Part shown: positions 42,347-51,479 of the stretch, piece by piece
Numbering within the stretch: the stretch's first letter is position 1
How the letters are laid out: each line of letters starts with the position of its first letter
Assembly: GCF_003574445.1 (NCBI RefSeq)
Contig: NZ_KZ984553.1
Coordinates: forward strand, 124,001-188,000
DNA from: Streptomyces sp. YIM 130001
GTDB taxonomy: Bacteria > Actinomycetota > Actinomycetes > Streptomycetales > Streptomycetaceae
DNA: 64,000 nucleotides
Direction: 5' to 3'
Notes under the pieces: model-generated
The model's database searches: none
What the model saw: only the letters and a program-made list of their open reading frames with translations
What the model was told of the DNA's origin: nothing
Program-made: the position numbers and the translations under genes

Positions 42347-43612
42347 CTACTTGACGTCGGCGGCCGCGGTCTCGGCCTTCTTCTGCAGGTCACCGAGGAC
42401 GCTCTTCGGATTGTCCGTGACGGCCTTGCCGCCGGTCTTCTTGATCTCGGCGGAGACGACGTCCCAGGCCGGGTCGCCCAGCGGGTAGAACTTGGCGTCC
42501 GGCAGCACCTCGAAGAGCGGCTCCAGGTCCTTGTGCTTGCCGCTGGACTGCATCTGCTCGAGCGCGTCCTGAGTGACAGGCATCAGGTTGTACATCTCGT
42601 CGAAGGTGAGCATCTTCTTCTGGTACGTGAAGTCCAGGAGCTTCTTCACGCCCTCCTTCTCGGCGCCGCCGTCCTTGAACGCCATCATCCAGTCGGCCAC
42701 ACCGAGGGTGCTCTCGAGCGGGCCCTCCTTGCCGGGAATCGGCACGACGCCGTAGTCGACCTTGCCGTCCTTGGCCATCTGGATGAGGCTCGGGTGGCCG
42801 TTGAGCATGCCGACCTTGCCCGCCGCGAAGTCGGCGAAGGCTGTCTTGCGGTCGGTGGAGGCGGGGTTGGGGTACGTCAGGCCCGGCTTGACGAGGTTCT
42901 TCGACAGCCACTGGAAGGTCTCGACGTTCTTCGCGCTGTCGATGGTGTACTTGCCCGACTCGTCGGTGTAACCGCCGCCGTTGCCGAGCTCCCACATCAT
43001 CGTCTCGCCCTGGGTCTCCTCGGGGCCGAGCGGGAGGGCGTACGGGGTGTCGGCGGCCTTCTTGTCCTTGATCTTCCCTGCGGCGTCGGCGAGTTCGTCC
43101 CAGGTGGTGGGCGGGTCCTTCACGCCGGCCTTCTCGAGGATCTCCTTGTTGTAGAAGAGCACGCGGCTCGAGGAGACCCACGGGATGCCGTACTGGGTGC
43201 CGTCCACCTCTCCGGCCTCGGCGAAGGACGGTATGAGGAGGTCCTTCGTCTTGGGTGAGAGCACGTCGTCGGCCTTGTAGAGCAGGTCGTCGGCGACCTT
43301 GTCCGCGTAGCCGCCGGTCTGCAGCAGGTCGGGCATGTCGCCCGCCTGGATCATGTTCTTGACGGACTTGTCGATCTCGTTCCAGTTGATGACCTGGACC
43401 TCGACCTTGTAGCCGTCGTTGGCCTTCTCGAAGTCCTTGGCCACGTCCTGCCAGTACAGCTTGGAGGCGTTGGAGGCCTTGTCGCCGTAGTCCGCCGCGA
43501 CCACCTTGATGGTCTTGCCGTCCCCGTCACTGCCGCTGTCGCCGCCGCAGGCGCTCAGTCCCAGAGCCATCGCGAGCGTCGCCGCCCCGGTGGCCATAAC
43601 CCGATTCCTCAT
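42347..43612 (-). CDS. extracellular sugar-binding lipoprotein, system 1
   Basis: A 421-aa family 1 solute-binding protein, a lipoprotein with lipobox LSAC (Cys at 22). The mature N-terminus GKTIKVVAADYG begins the first lobe. Aromatic residues suited to sugar stacking are scattered (SKLYWQD, YGIPWVSSSRVLFYNKEIL, LGVADWMMAFKDGG). The chosen ATG (MRNRVM) has AAGGG nine bases upstream; a GTG three codons earlier almost abuts that site. It is the first gene of the three-gene operon. An extra dre-like 16-mer lies 116 bp upstream. As I recall, S. coelicolor has ngcEFG next to rok7B7 with no such set between, so this operon may be an addition. Confidence 0.9.
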   Translation of the reverse strand: MRNRVMATGAATLAMALGLSACGGDSGSDGDGKTIKVVAADYGDKASNASKLYWQDVAKDFEKANDGYKVEVQVINWNEIDKSVKNMIQAGDMPDLLQTGGYADKVADDLLYKADDVLSPKTKDLLIPSFAEAGEVDGTQYGIPWVSSSRVLFYNKEILEKAGVKDPPTTWDELADAAGKIKDKKAADTPYALPLGPEETQGETMMWELGNGGGYTDESGKYTIDSAKNVETFQWLSKNLVKPGLTYPNPASTDRKTAFADFAAGKVGMLNGHPSLIQMAKDGKVDYGVVPIPGKEGPLESTLGVADWMMAFKDGGAEKEGVKKLLDFTYQKKMLTFDEMYNLMPVTQDALEQMQSSGKHKDLEPLFEVLPDAKFYPLGDPAWDVVSAEIKKTGGKAVTDNPKSVLGDLQKKAETAAADVK

Positions 43613-43727
43613 GCTGCTCACCCTTCAACATCGGTATCGACCAAACGCGGGCACTCAGGGGACCGCACACACCCCCTGCCCCCGCCGCGCCGTGGCGCAG
43701 ACCCTACTCACGGCGATAATGGGCACG

Positions 43728-43743
43728 ACAGGCCTAGACCACT
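43728..43743. promoter_or_regulatory. dre-like site (candidate DasR operator) upstream of sugar system 1
   Basis: Read on the minus strand, AGTGGTCTAGGCCTGT matches the DasR dre consensus AGTGGTCTAGACCACT at 13 of 16 positions, with a perfect left half. It lies 116 bp before the ATG of the system 1 binding protein, in the only promoter region of that operon. Confidence 0.65.
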
Positions 43744-43777
43744 TTCGTGGCCAAGCTGAAATCACCGGTGTCCAGGG

Positions 43778-44680
43778 TCACTTGAGCGCCCCGGCGGTCA
43801 GTCCTGCCTGCACCTGCCGCTGGAAGACGATGTAGACCACGAGCACCGGAAGCATCGCGATCGTCAGTCCCGCGAAGAGCGCTCCCCAGTCGCCGCGATA
43901 GCCCTGGTTCACGGCGAGCGCGGCAAGTCCCTGCGGGAGCACGTACTTGCTCTCGTCCTCGTTGTTGAGCAGCAGTGGGAGCAGGTACTGGTTCCACTGC
44001 CCGAGGAAGTTGAAGATGCCGATACTCACCAGGCCCGGCTTGGCCATCGGCAGCATGATCTGGAAGAACGTCCGTGTGTGGGACGCCCCGTCGACCATCG
44101 CCGCTTCCTGGACGCCGGTGGGCAGCGTCCGGAAGAACGACGTGAGGAAGAACGTCGTGAACGGCAGCGAGTAGGCGATGTACGCGATCATCAGGCCCTG
44201 TCTGGTCTCCAGGATCCCGAAGTTGTCCATCACCGCGTACAGCGGCACCAGGGCGAGGATGACCGGGAACATCATGCCGCCGGCGAACAGCATGAAGACG
44301 AACCGGTTGCCGGGGAAGGTGAAGCGGGCGATCACGTACGCCGCCATCGAGCCGAGCAGCATGGTGCCGGTCAGCGAACCCGCCAGGATCGTCAGGGAGT
44401 TGACGACGTAGAGGCCGATATTGGCCTCGCTCCAGGCGTTGCTGAAGTTCTCCCAGTGCAGGGACGTCGTGAAGCCCATCGGGTCGTTCAGGATGTCGCC
44501 CGAGGTACGGAAGGCCGTCATCACCACCCAGATGAGCGGCCCCGCCGCCATCACCACCCACAGGACGAGGAAGGCGTGCGAGAAGACGTTCAACGTGGCG
44601 TTCTCCCGGACCGGCTTCGCCTTGTCCGTCGCCTCGCGCGGCGAACCGGCCCTGCGGGAGGTGGTCTTGAGTGTGCTCAT
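43778..44680 (-). CDS. ngcG: ABC transporter permease NgcG-like (MalG type)
   Basis: A 300-aa CUT1 permease with six membrane segments and EAA loop GVQEAAMVDGASHTRTFFQIMLPMAKPG. It would pair with the NgcF-like protein encoded just upstream on the same strand. In S. olivaceoviridis NgcEFG imports N-acetylglucosamine and N,N'-diacetylchitobiose; the S. coelicolor counterpart is reported to handle chitooligosaccharides. Assignment here rests on order, on the matching binding protein and on the position beside rok7B7. The ATG follows GGGAG. The gene ends 165 bp before the next operon, with the system 1 promoter between. No ATPase is encoded, consistent with use of MsiK. Confidence 0.85.
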   Translation of the reverse strand: MSTLKTTSRRAGSPREATDKAKPVRENATLNVFSHAFLVLWVVMAAGPLIWVVMTAFRTSGDILNDPMGFTTSLHWENFSNAWSEANIGLYVVNSLTILAGSLTGTMLLGSMAAYVIARFTFPGNRFVFMLFAGGMMFPVILALVPLYAVMDNFGILETRQGLMIAYIAYSLPFTTFFLTSFFRTLPTGVQEAAMVDGASHTRTFFQIMLPMAKPGLVSIGIFNFLGQWNQYLLPLLLNNEDESKYVLPQGLAALAVNQGYRGDWGALFAGLTIAMLPVLVVYIVFQRQVQAGLTAGALK

Positions 44681-44702
44681 GGTCTGCGCGCTCCCGAGGG
44701 CT

Positions 44703-45752
44703 TCAGTATTCGATCCGGTCGCGGCTCCCGACCCGCATGATGATCAGGGAGAACACCACGCTGAGGACGAGGAGCACGACACCGATGGAGGTGGCGTAGC
44801 CGTACTGGCCTTCCTGGAAGCGCTCGTAGAGATAGACCGGAGTGACCTTCAGGACATGCTTCGGCATCATCACCAGGACGATGGCGAAGGAGTCGAGGGC
44901 CTGGATGCCCATGTAGATCCAGCCGGTGCGCACGGTGTCCCAGATCAGCGGCAGGGTCACATTGAAGAACGTCCGGGAGCGGCCCGCGCCGTCGAGCAGC
45001 GCCGCCTCGTAGATGTCCCTCGGGATCGCCCCCATGGCCGCGGAGAACAGCACCACGTAGAAGCCGACGAAGCTCCAGGACAGGACGGTGAGCATGGCGA
45101 TCAGGGCCCAGCTGTACTCACCGCCGAGCCAGGCCGGTCCGTCGACGCCGAAGACGTCCAACGAGCCGTTGATCAGGCCGCTGTTGGTGTTGAACACGCG
45201 GCCCCAGATCACCGCGATGATCGCCACGGACAGGACCTGCGGGAAGAAGTAGACGACCTTGTACAGCGCCGATCCCGCGACGCCGGACACCGCCTGTCCC
45301 TTCCGGTGCCGGCCGCCCGCCGTGATCATGTAGGCGAAGAACATGCCGAGTACGAGGGTGGTGACCGGCGCGACGACGAGCAGCGTGATGCTGGTGGCCG
45401 TGGAGTCCCAGAACCGCTCGTCGTTCCACATCTTCACGTAGTTGTCGAACCCGATGAAGTTCGCCACCGGGCCGCCGGACCAGTCCGTGAAGGAGTAGTA
45501 GATCGCCTGCAGGAACGGCGAGATCACGAACAGCGCGTAGAACGCCAGCGGGATCGCCAGGAAGCCCACGATGAAGCGGTACTTGTCCAGCGTGCGGTAC
45601 CGGCGGTCGTACCGTACGCGTTGCGGGGTGAACCGCGGCGGCAGCAGCACCGCCGCGGCGAACAGCAGCCGGCCGGGCGGCTTTTCGGCGACCGCCCCAC
45701 CGGATTTCGTTTCCTTCGGCGGCCGTTCGTCCGCCCGTATGTCCGTGCTCAC
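44703..45752 (-). CDS. ngcF: ABC transporter permease NgcF-like (MalF type)
   Basis: A 349-aa CUT1 permease with six or more membrane segments after an 80-residue charged cytoplasmic N-terminus, longer than that of the system 1 homologue. The EAA loop is YEAALLDGAGRSRTFFNVTLPLIWD. It works with NgcG as the channel for the NgcE-delivered sugar. The GTG start is 5 bp after the ngcE stop, and ngcG follows after 22 bp, so the three genes form one operon transcribed leftwards from the 47.3 kb promoter. Confidence 0.85.
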   Translation of the reverse strand: MSTDIRADERPPKETKSGGAVAEKPPGRLLFAAAVLLPPRFTPQRVRYDRRYRTLDKYRFIVGFLAIPLAFYALFVISPFLQAIYYSFTDWSGGPVANFIGFDNYVKMWNDERFWDSTATSITLLVVAPVTTLVLGMFFAYMITAGGRHRKGQAVSGVAGSALYKVVYFFPQVLSVAIIAVIWGRVFNTNSGLINGSLDVFGVDGPAWLGGEYSWALIAMLTVLSWSFVGFYVVLFSAAMGAIPRDIYEAALLDGAGRSRTFFNVTLPLIWDTVRTGWIYMGIQALDSFAIVLVMMPKHVLKVTPVYLYERFQEGQYGYATSIGVVLLVLSVVFSLIIMRVGSRDRIEY

Positions 45753-45756
45753 GCCT

Positions 45757-47187
45757 TCAGGCCTTCTTGACCTTGGTGACGTCGGGGTCCTTGACGATGC
45801 GGTCGCAGGCCTTCTGCATCGTGTCCATGGCCTCCTTCACCGACATGTCGCCGAGCATGAACTTGCCCATGACTGCGTTGAAGTCCTCGTCGAAGAGCTC
45901 GCCGTACCACTCCTTGAAGAAGGGGATGACGATGTTGTCGCCGGCGGCCGAGATGGCCTTCTGCGCGCTGTCCACACCGGGCGGCAGCTTCATGCCGTCG
46001 ATCGCGCCCTTGAGGACGGGGATCGAGGAGACCTCCCTGAAGAGGTTCTGCGAGGCCTTCTTGCTGTACATCTGCCGCAGCCACTCCATGCCGCCCTGCA
46101 CGTTGCGCGCCTTCTCCGGGATGAGGAAGGGCTCGCCGGGGGGTGAGTAGAGCGTGCCGAACGGCATGGCGTCGCCCTTGTCGAGCGACGGCGTGGCACC
46201 GACGGCCATCCGGAAGTCCTTGGGGGTGGTGTCCTTGGCCTCGTTCTCCACCCAGGATCCGTCGGGGACGAAGACGCACTTGCCCTTCGTCCAGGCGGTC
46301 TGCATCTCGGTGTGCGCCTCGGTGCCGTCGAATCCGGTGAGGACGTACTTCTTGGCCACCAGCTCCTCGAAGGCCTCGAACACGGACTTGACCGCGTCGT
46401 GCTTCCAGGCGTTCGGCTCCAAGTAGTCCATGGCTTCGATGACTTCGCGCCCGCCGACCTGAGCGAACATGGCGTACATGCTGAAGAGCATGTAGCGCGG
46501 GTGCCCGCCGGGGTAGCTCCAGCCGTGGATGCCCTTGGCCTTCGCCTTGCGGCAGACGGCGAGCATGTCGTCCCAGGTCTCGGGGTATTCGGAGTCGAGC
46601 TCGTCGTTGAGGACGCGCTGCGAGTACCAGTTGCCGTAGACGGTCACGGCGATGTTGAGCTGGTAACACCCCTTGGTGCCGAAGGCGCCCATCTCCCGCA
46701 TGCCGGGGACGAGTGACTCCTCCACGGTGATGCTCGGGTCGTCGTAGGAGGGCGCCTTGAGCAGCTCGTCGAGGTCGGCCAACTGGCCGTTCTTGACCAG
46801 GGTTCCGGGGTTCATGTCGTCCGCGCCGGAGTTGTTGATCACGTCCGCGGAGGGCTTGCCCCGGATGATCTTCGTCTGCAGCTGCTGGGAGATCTTGGTG
46901 GTGGCCTTCTGGGTGGCCTTCGCCTTCGGGTACTGCTTCCCGTACATGTCGGTGACGAACTGGGCGTACTTGTCGCCGTATCCGCCGTCGAAGATGTACA
47001 CCGTGAGCGGAGCGTTGTCCTTGACCCCGAGCGGGTTCTTCTTGGACTTGGTGCCCTTCTCGGCCTTGTCCTCGCTGCCGCCACCACTGGCGCAGGAGCT
47101 GAGGGCGCCGACTGCCGGCACGGTGAGCAGGCTCGCTGCTGCCGCCCTCTTCATCACATCACGACGGTTCACGCCTGTGGATCGCAT
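45757..47187 (-). CDS. ngcE: N-acetylglucosamine/diacetylchitobiose-binding lipoprotein NgcE-like
   Basis: A 476-aa solute-binding protein. The N-terminus NRRDVMKRAAAASLL resembles a twin-arginine-like lipoprotein signal, and the lipobox is LSSC with Cys at 32. The mature protein is typical of the NgcE branch in length and in blocks such as LTVYIFDGGYGDKYAQ, INNSGADDMNPGTLV, YSPPGEPFLIPEKARNVQGG and NIVIPFFKEWYGELFDEDF. It captures GlcNAc-type sugars for import by NgcFG. The ATG was chosen, with a GTG two codons earlier as an alternative; GGAG serves either. Its promoter overlaps a dre-like site, so DasR control by glucosamine-6-phosphate is likely. Confidence 0.87.
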   Translation of the reverse strand: MRSTGVNRRDVMKRAAAASLLTVPAVGALSSCASGGGSEDKAEKGTKSKKNPLGVKDNAPLTVYIFDGGYGDKYAQFVTDMYGKQYPKAKATQKATTKISQQLQTKIIRGKPSADVINNSGADDMNPGTLVKNGQLADLDELLKAPSYDDPSITVEESLVPGMREMGAFGTKGCYQLNIAVTVYGNWYSQRVLNDELDSEYPETWDDMLAVCRKAKAKGIHGWSYPGGHPRYMLFSMYAMFAQVGGREVIEAMDYLEPNAWKHDAVKSVFEAFEELVAKKYVLTGFDGTEAHTEMQTAWTKGKCVFVPDGSWVENEAKDTTPKDFRMAVGATPSLDKGDAMPFGTLYSPPGEPFLIPEKARNVQGGMEWLRQMYSKKASQNLFREVSSIPVLKGAIDGMKLPPGVDSAQKAISAAGDNIVIPFFKEWYGELFDEDFNAVMGKFMLGDMSVKEAMDTMQKACDRIVKDPDVTKVKKA

Positions 47188-47340
47188 GCTCACGACGTCT
47201 CCAGGACTCGGGCGGAGAAGCCGGTCCCGCGACTCGCCGGGTGGCGAACGGACCGGTACCGCAGGTCGGTTGAAGCTGGTCTGTTGTGCACGTACGACGG
47301 CTGCATGGCAAGAACTGGTAACCCGCCACTCAGGGTGCCG

Positions 47341-47373
47341 ACAGGTATAGTCCACTCCTCGCCCGTAGAGCAA
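47341..47373 (-). promoter_or_regulatory. ngcEFG promoter with overlapping dre-like site
   Basis: On the minus strand TTGCTC and TATACC are separated by 18 bp, a plausible vegetative promoter. The 16-mer AGTGGACTATACCTGT (47356 to 47341) covers the -10 and matches the dre consensus at 12 of 16 positions. This is a typical place for a DasR repressor site. Confidence 0.65.
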
Positions 47374-47562
47374 GATCGAATACAGCTTCCATCGGCGTCT
47401 TTTTCGAGTTGAGACCTGTTATGAGGGTCAGTCATTCCGCTTCCGGCCCGGACGCTTCCGTCACCCGCTCGGACGCCTCGACGACATTGATCCCGGCAAC
47501 CTCTCCAACAGCCTTGACACCACCGGCCACTTGACGCCCTACTAGACCCTGCGCAGAGAACT

Positions 47563-47574
47563 GACAACGTTGTC
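47563..47574. promoter_or_regulatory. LacI-type palindrome upstream of the GH92 gene
   Basis: GACAACGTTGTC is a perfect 12-bp palindrome with the central CG typical of LacI-family operators, 24 bp before the GH92 start codon. A dre-like half (GGTCTAG on the minus strand) lies 15 bp further upstream at 47541-47547. Confidence 0.55.
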
Positions 47575-47598
47575 GCTTTCGCAGGAAGGATCTCGGGG

Positions 47599-50500
47599 AT
47601 GAGACCCAGACCTCGGTTCGGACATCACCGCTGGCGGCGCAAAGCGGTCGTTCTCGGCACCGCCTCGCTCGTGCTCGCCGCTGCGGCGCAGGCCCCGGCA
47701 CTCGCCGAGCCCGACCAACCCGCCCGCGCCGGCACGGAGTTCACCTCCTCCTTCGAGGAGGACGACCCGGCACCGGACTGGGGCAGCACTCCCGAGGACG
47801 GCCCCGACGGCAAGAAGACCTCTGGCGTCGGCAGCGGATTCGAGAACGGCATCCCCGGCACCGTGAACGACCGGGTCTCCGCGGTCCGCGCCAGCGACGA
47901 GAACACGGACGGCGGCGAGGTCAAGGACAACCTGGTCGACGGCGACAGCGACACCAAGTGGCTGGCCCAGGAGCCGACCGCCTGGGTCGGTTACGACCTG
48001 GACTCCCCCGCCGAGGTCGTCACCTACGCCCTGACCTCCGCGGACGACCACGACGAGCGCGACCCCAAGTCCTGGAAGCTGCAGGGCTCGAAGGACGGCA
48101 AGGACTGGACGACGCTGGACAGCCGCGACGACGAGTCCTTCTCCGAGCGAAAGCAGACCAAGACCTACGAGTTCGACAACACGACGGCGTACCCGCACTA
48201 CCGCCTGCAGGTCACCGCGAACAACGGCTCGGACGACGCCGTCCAGCTCGCCGACCTCCAGCTGTCCGACGGCAGTGACCGCAAGCCGCCGAAGAACATG
48301 CTCACCCTGGTCGACCGCGGCCCGTCCAGCTCGCCGACCGCCAAGACCGGCGCGGGCTTCACCGGCAGGAAGGCGCTGCGCTACTCCGGCACGCACACCG
48401 CCGGCGACCGGGCGTACTCGTACGACAAGGTCTACGACGTCGACGTGGCCATCGAGAAGGACACCCAGCTGTCCTACAAGGTGTTCCCGTCGATGCCGGA
48501 GCCCGCGGAGGACCTGTCGTACGCGTCCACCCATGTGTCGCTCGACCTGGCCTTCACCGACGGGACCTACCTGAGCGATCTGAACGCCGTCGACGCGCAC
48601 GGCGGGAAGCTCACCCCGCAGGGCCAGGCCGCGGCCAAGCGGCTCTACGCCAACCAGTGGAACAACGTCGCTTCCCGGATCGGCCAGGTCGCCGAGGGCA
48701 AGACCGTGGACCGCATCCTGGTCGCGTACGACTCCCCGAAGGGCAAGTCCCCGTTCCGCGGCTGGGTCGACGACGTCTCCCTCAAGGAGGTCGCGCCGGC
48801 CGAGCCGAAGGCGCGCCTGTCGGAGTACGCCTCGACGATCCGCGGCACCAATTCCAGCGGCGGCTTCTCGCGCGGCAACAACATCCCCGCGACGGCTGTC
48901 CCGCACGGCTTCAACTTCTGGTCGCCGGTGACCAACGCCGGTTCCACGAGCTGGATCTACGACTACGCGAGCGGCAACAACGAGGACAACCTGCCGACCA
49001 TGCAGGCCCTCGCCGCGAGCCACGAGCCGAGCCCGTGGATGGGTGACCGGCAGACGTTCCAGCTGCTGCCCTCGGCGCAGAAGGGCACGCCGGACACCGA
49101 TCCGGAGAAGCGCGAACTGCCCTTCCGGCACGACAAGGAGACGGCGCAGCCGCATTACTACGGCGTGACGTTCGAGAACCGCATCAAGGCCGAGATGGCG
49201 CCCACCGACCACGCCTCGATGATGCGGTTCAGCTACCCGGGCGACGATGCGAGCGTCGTCTTCGACAACGTCACGGACGAGGGTGGTCTCACCCTCGACA
49301 AGAAGAACGGCGTCGTCACCGGCTACTCCGACGTCAAGAGCGGCGGGTCCGCCGGCGCCACCCGGCTCTTCGTCTACGGCGCCTTCGACAAGGCGGTCAC
49401 CGGCGGCGACTCCTCCGGGGTCACCGGCCATATGCGGTTCGACGCCGGCAAGGACCGGACCGTGTCCCTGCGGCTCGCGACCTCGCTGATCTCCGTCGAC
49501 CAGGCCAAGGACAACCTGAACCAGGAGATCCCGGAGGGCACCTCCTTCGGCAAGGTCAAGGACGAGGCACAGGACCAGTGGGACGACGTGCTCGGCCGGG
49601 TCGAGGTCGAGGGGGCGAACGAGGACCAGCTGACCACGCTGTACTCGAGCCTGTACCGGCTGTACCTGTACCCCAACTCCGGTCACGAGAAGGTCGGTTC
49701 GAAGACCCAGTACGCCAGCCCGTTCTCCAAGCCGACCGGCAAGGACACCCCGACGCACACCGGCGCGAAGATCGTCGACGGTGAGGTGTACGTCAACAAC
49801 GGCTTCTGGGACACGTATCGCACGACCTGGCCGGCGTACTCCTTCCTCACCCCGAAGAAGGCGGCGAAGCTGGTCGACGGCTTCACCCAGCACTACAAGG
49901 ACGGCGGCTGGAGCTCGCGTTGGTCCTCGCCGGGGCCGGCCGACCTGATGACCGGTACGTCATCGGACGTGGCCTTCGCCGACGCGTACGTCAAGGGCGT
50001 GGACCTGGACGCGAAGCCCGCGTACGAGGCCGCGCTCAAGAACGCGACCGTGGTGCCGCCGAATTCGGCCGTCGGCCGCAAGGGCATGGAGACCTCGCCG
50101 TTCCTCGGGTACACGAGCACCGAGACGCACGAGGGCATGTCCTGGGCGCTCGAGGGCTACATCAACGACTACGGCATCGCGAAGATGGGCGAGGCCCTCT
50201 ACAAGAAGACGGGTGAGAAGCGGTACAAGGAGGAGTCGCAGTACTTCCTCAACCGGGCCCGGAACTACGTGAAGATGTTCGACGGCAAGGCCGACTTCTT
50301 CCAGGGCCGTGACCTGGCGGGCGACTGGCGCGTCAAGTCCGAGGACTACGACCCCCGCATCTGGGGCCACGACTACACGGAGACCAACGGCTGGGGCTAC
50401 GCCTTCAGTGCCCCGCAGGACTCCCGTGGCCTGGCCAATCTCTACGGCGGCCGGGACGGTCTGGGCAAGAAGCTGGACACCTACTTCGACACCCCGGAGA

Positions 50501-51414
50501 CGGCGGCGCCGGAGTTCAAGGGCTCGTACGGCAGCGTCATCCACGAGATGACCGAAGCCCGTGACGTACGGATGGGCATGTACGGGCACAGCAACCAGGT
50601 CGCCCACCACGCCACGTACATGTACAACGCGGCCTCGCAGCCCTGGAAGACCCAGGAGAAGGTCCGCGAGGTCCTCTCCCGGCTCTACGTCGGCAGCGAG
50701 ATCGGCCAGGGCATCCACGGCGACGAGGACAACGGCGAGCAGTCGGCCTGGTACCTCTTCTCCTCGCTCGGCTTCTACCCGCTGGTGATGGGCAGTGGCG
50801 AATACGCCATCGGCTCACCGCAGTTCACCAAGATGACCGTGCACATCGAGGGCGGCAAGGACCTCGTGGTGAAGGCGCCGAAGAACAGCGACAAGAACAT
50901 CTACGTCCAGGGCGTCAAGGTCAACGGCAAGAAGTGGAAGTCGACCGCGCTGCCGCACTCGGTCCTCGCCAAGGGCGGCACGGTCGAGTTCGACATGGGT
51001 CCGAAGCCGTCGCGCTGGGGCACCGGCAAGAAGGACGCCCCGGTATCCGTCACGAAGGACGACAAGGTCCCCGACCCGCGCGACGACGTCCTCGAGGGCG
51101 ACGGTGCGCTGTACGACAACACCTCCGAGACGGACGCCGAGGTCGCCTCGGTGAACCTGCCGGTGGCCGAGGAGACCAAGGCCGTGCAGTACACCTTGAC
51201 CTCGGCGGACCGGGCCGAGGCACCCGACGGATGGGTGCTCGAGGCCTCCAGGAACGGCGACAAGTGGAAGACGATCGACCGTCGCTCCGGTGAGTCCTTC
51301 GCCTGGGACCACCAGACACGGGCCTTCACCATCGACGATCCGGGCAAGTACAAGCACTACCGCCTGGTCCCGAAGAAGGCGACGAAGCTGGCGGAGATCG
51401 AGCTGATCGGCTAG
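47599..51414 (+). CDS. secreted GH92 alpha-mannosidase with F5/8C-type modules
   Basis: A 1271-aa exported enzyme of glycoside hydrolase family 92, exo-acting alpha-mannosidases that need calcium. A signal peptide spans about 1-36. An F5/8 type C (CBM32-like) module lies at about 85-230. The GH92 core covers roughly 400-1110, with HEGMSWALEGYINDYGIA, GHDYTETNGWGYAFSAPQD, YGHSNQVAHHATYMYN and HGDEDNGEQSAWYLFSSLGFYP, which carry the family's catalytic acid, base and metal residues. A second, partial discoidin-like module is at about 1150-1271. It would release mannose from fungal mannans or host-type glycans. It is divergent from ngcE, and a LacI-like palindrome precedes the ATG. Confidence 0.93.
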   Translation: MRPRPRFGHHRWRRKAVVLGTASLVLAAAAQAPALAEPDQPARAGTEFTSSFEEDDPAPDWGSTPEDGPDGKKTSGVGSGFENGIPGTVNDRVSAVRASDENTDGGEVKDNLVDGDSDTKWLAQEPTAWVGYDLDSPAEVVTYALTSADDHDERDPKSWKLQGSKDGKDWTTLDSRDDESFSERKQTKTYEFDNTTAYPHYRLQVTANNGSDDAVQLADLQLSDGSDRKPPKNMLTLVDRGPSSSPTAKTGAGFTGRKALRYSGTHTAGDRAYSYDKVYDVDVAIEKDTQLSYKVFPSMPEPAEDLSYASTHVSLDLAFTDGTYLSDLNAVDAHGGKLTPQGQAAAKRLYANQWNNVASRIGQVAEGKTVDRILVAYDSPKGKSPFRGWVDDVSLKEVAPAEPKARLSEYASTIRGTNSSGGFSRGNNIPATAVPHGFNFWSPVTNAGSTSWIYDYASGNNEDNLPTMQALAASHEPSPWMGDRQTFQLLPSAQKGTPDTDPEKRELPFRHDKETAQPHYYGVTFENRIKAEMAPTDHASMMRFSYPGDDASVVFDNVTDEGGLTLDKKNGVVTGYSDVKSGGSAGATRLFVYGAFDKAVTGGDSSGVTGHMRFDAGKDRTVSLRLATSLISVDQAKDNLNQEIPEGTSFGKVKDEAQDQWDDVLGRVEVEGANEDQLTTLYSSLYRLYLYPNSGHEKVGSKTQYASPFSKPTGKDTPTHTGAKIVDGEVYVNNGFWDTYRTTWPAYSFLTPKKAAKLVDGFTQHYKDGGWSSRWSSPGPADLMTGTSSDVAFADAYVKGVDLDAKPAYEAALKNATVVPPNSAVGRKGMETSPFLGYTSTETHEGMSWALEGYINDYGIAKMGEALYKKTGEKRYKEESQYFLNRARNYVKMFDGKADFFQGRDLAGDWRVKSEDYDPRIWGHDYTETNGWGYAFSAPQDSRGLANLYGGRDGLGKKLDTYFDTPETAAPEFKGSYGSVIHEMTEARDVRMGMYGHSNQVAHHATYMYNAASQPWKTQEKVREVLSRLYVGSEIGQGIHGDEDNGEQSAWYLFSSLGFYPLVMGSGEYAIGSPQFTKMTVHIEGGKDLVVKAPKNSDKNIYVQGVKVNGKKWKSTALPHSVLAKGGTVEFDMGPKPSRWGTGKKDAPVSVTKDDKVPDPRDDVLEGDGALYDNTSETDAEVASVNLPVAEETKAVQYTLTSADRAEAPDGWVLEASRNGDKWKTIDRRSGESFAWDHQTRAFTIDDPGKYKHYRLVPKKATKLAEIELIG

Positions 51415-51479
51415 GTCGCGTCCGGCAAGTCCGGACATGCCCCAGCCGCCGGACCCCGGTGGCCCGGCGACGGCCTCCC

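Noticed and set aside
47455..47545. TTGACA near 47515 as a -35 box for GH92
   Set aside because: No -10 hexamer lies at 16-19 bp; spacing to TACTAG is 20 bp, so I did not call a promoter.
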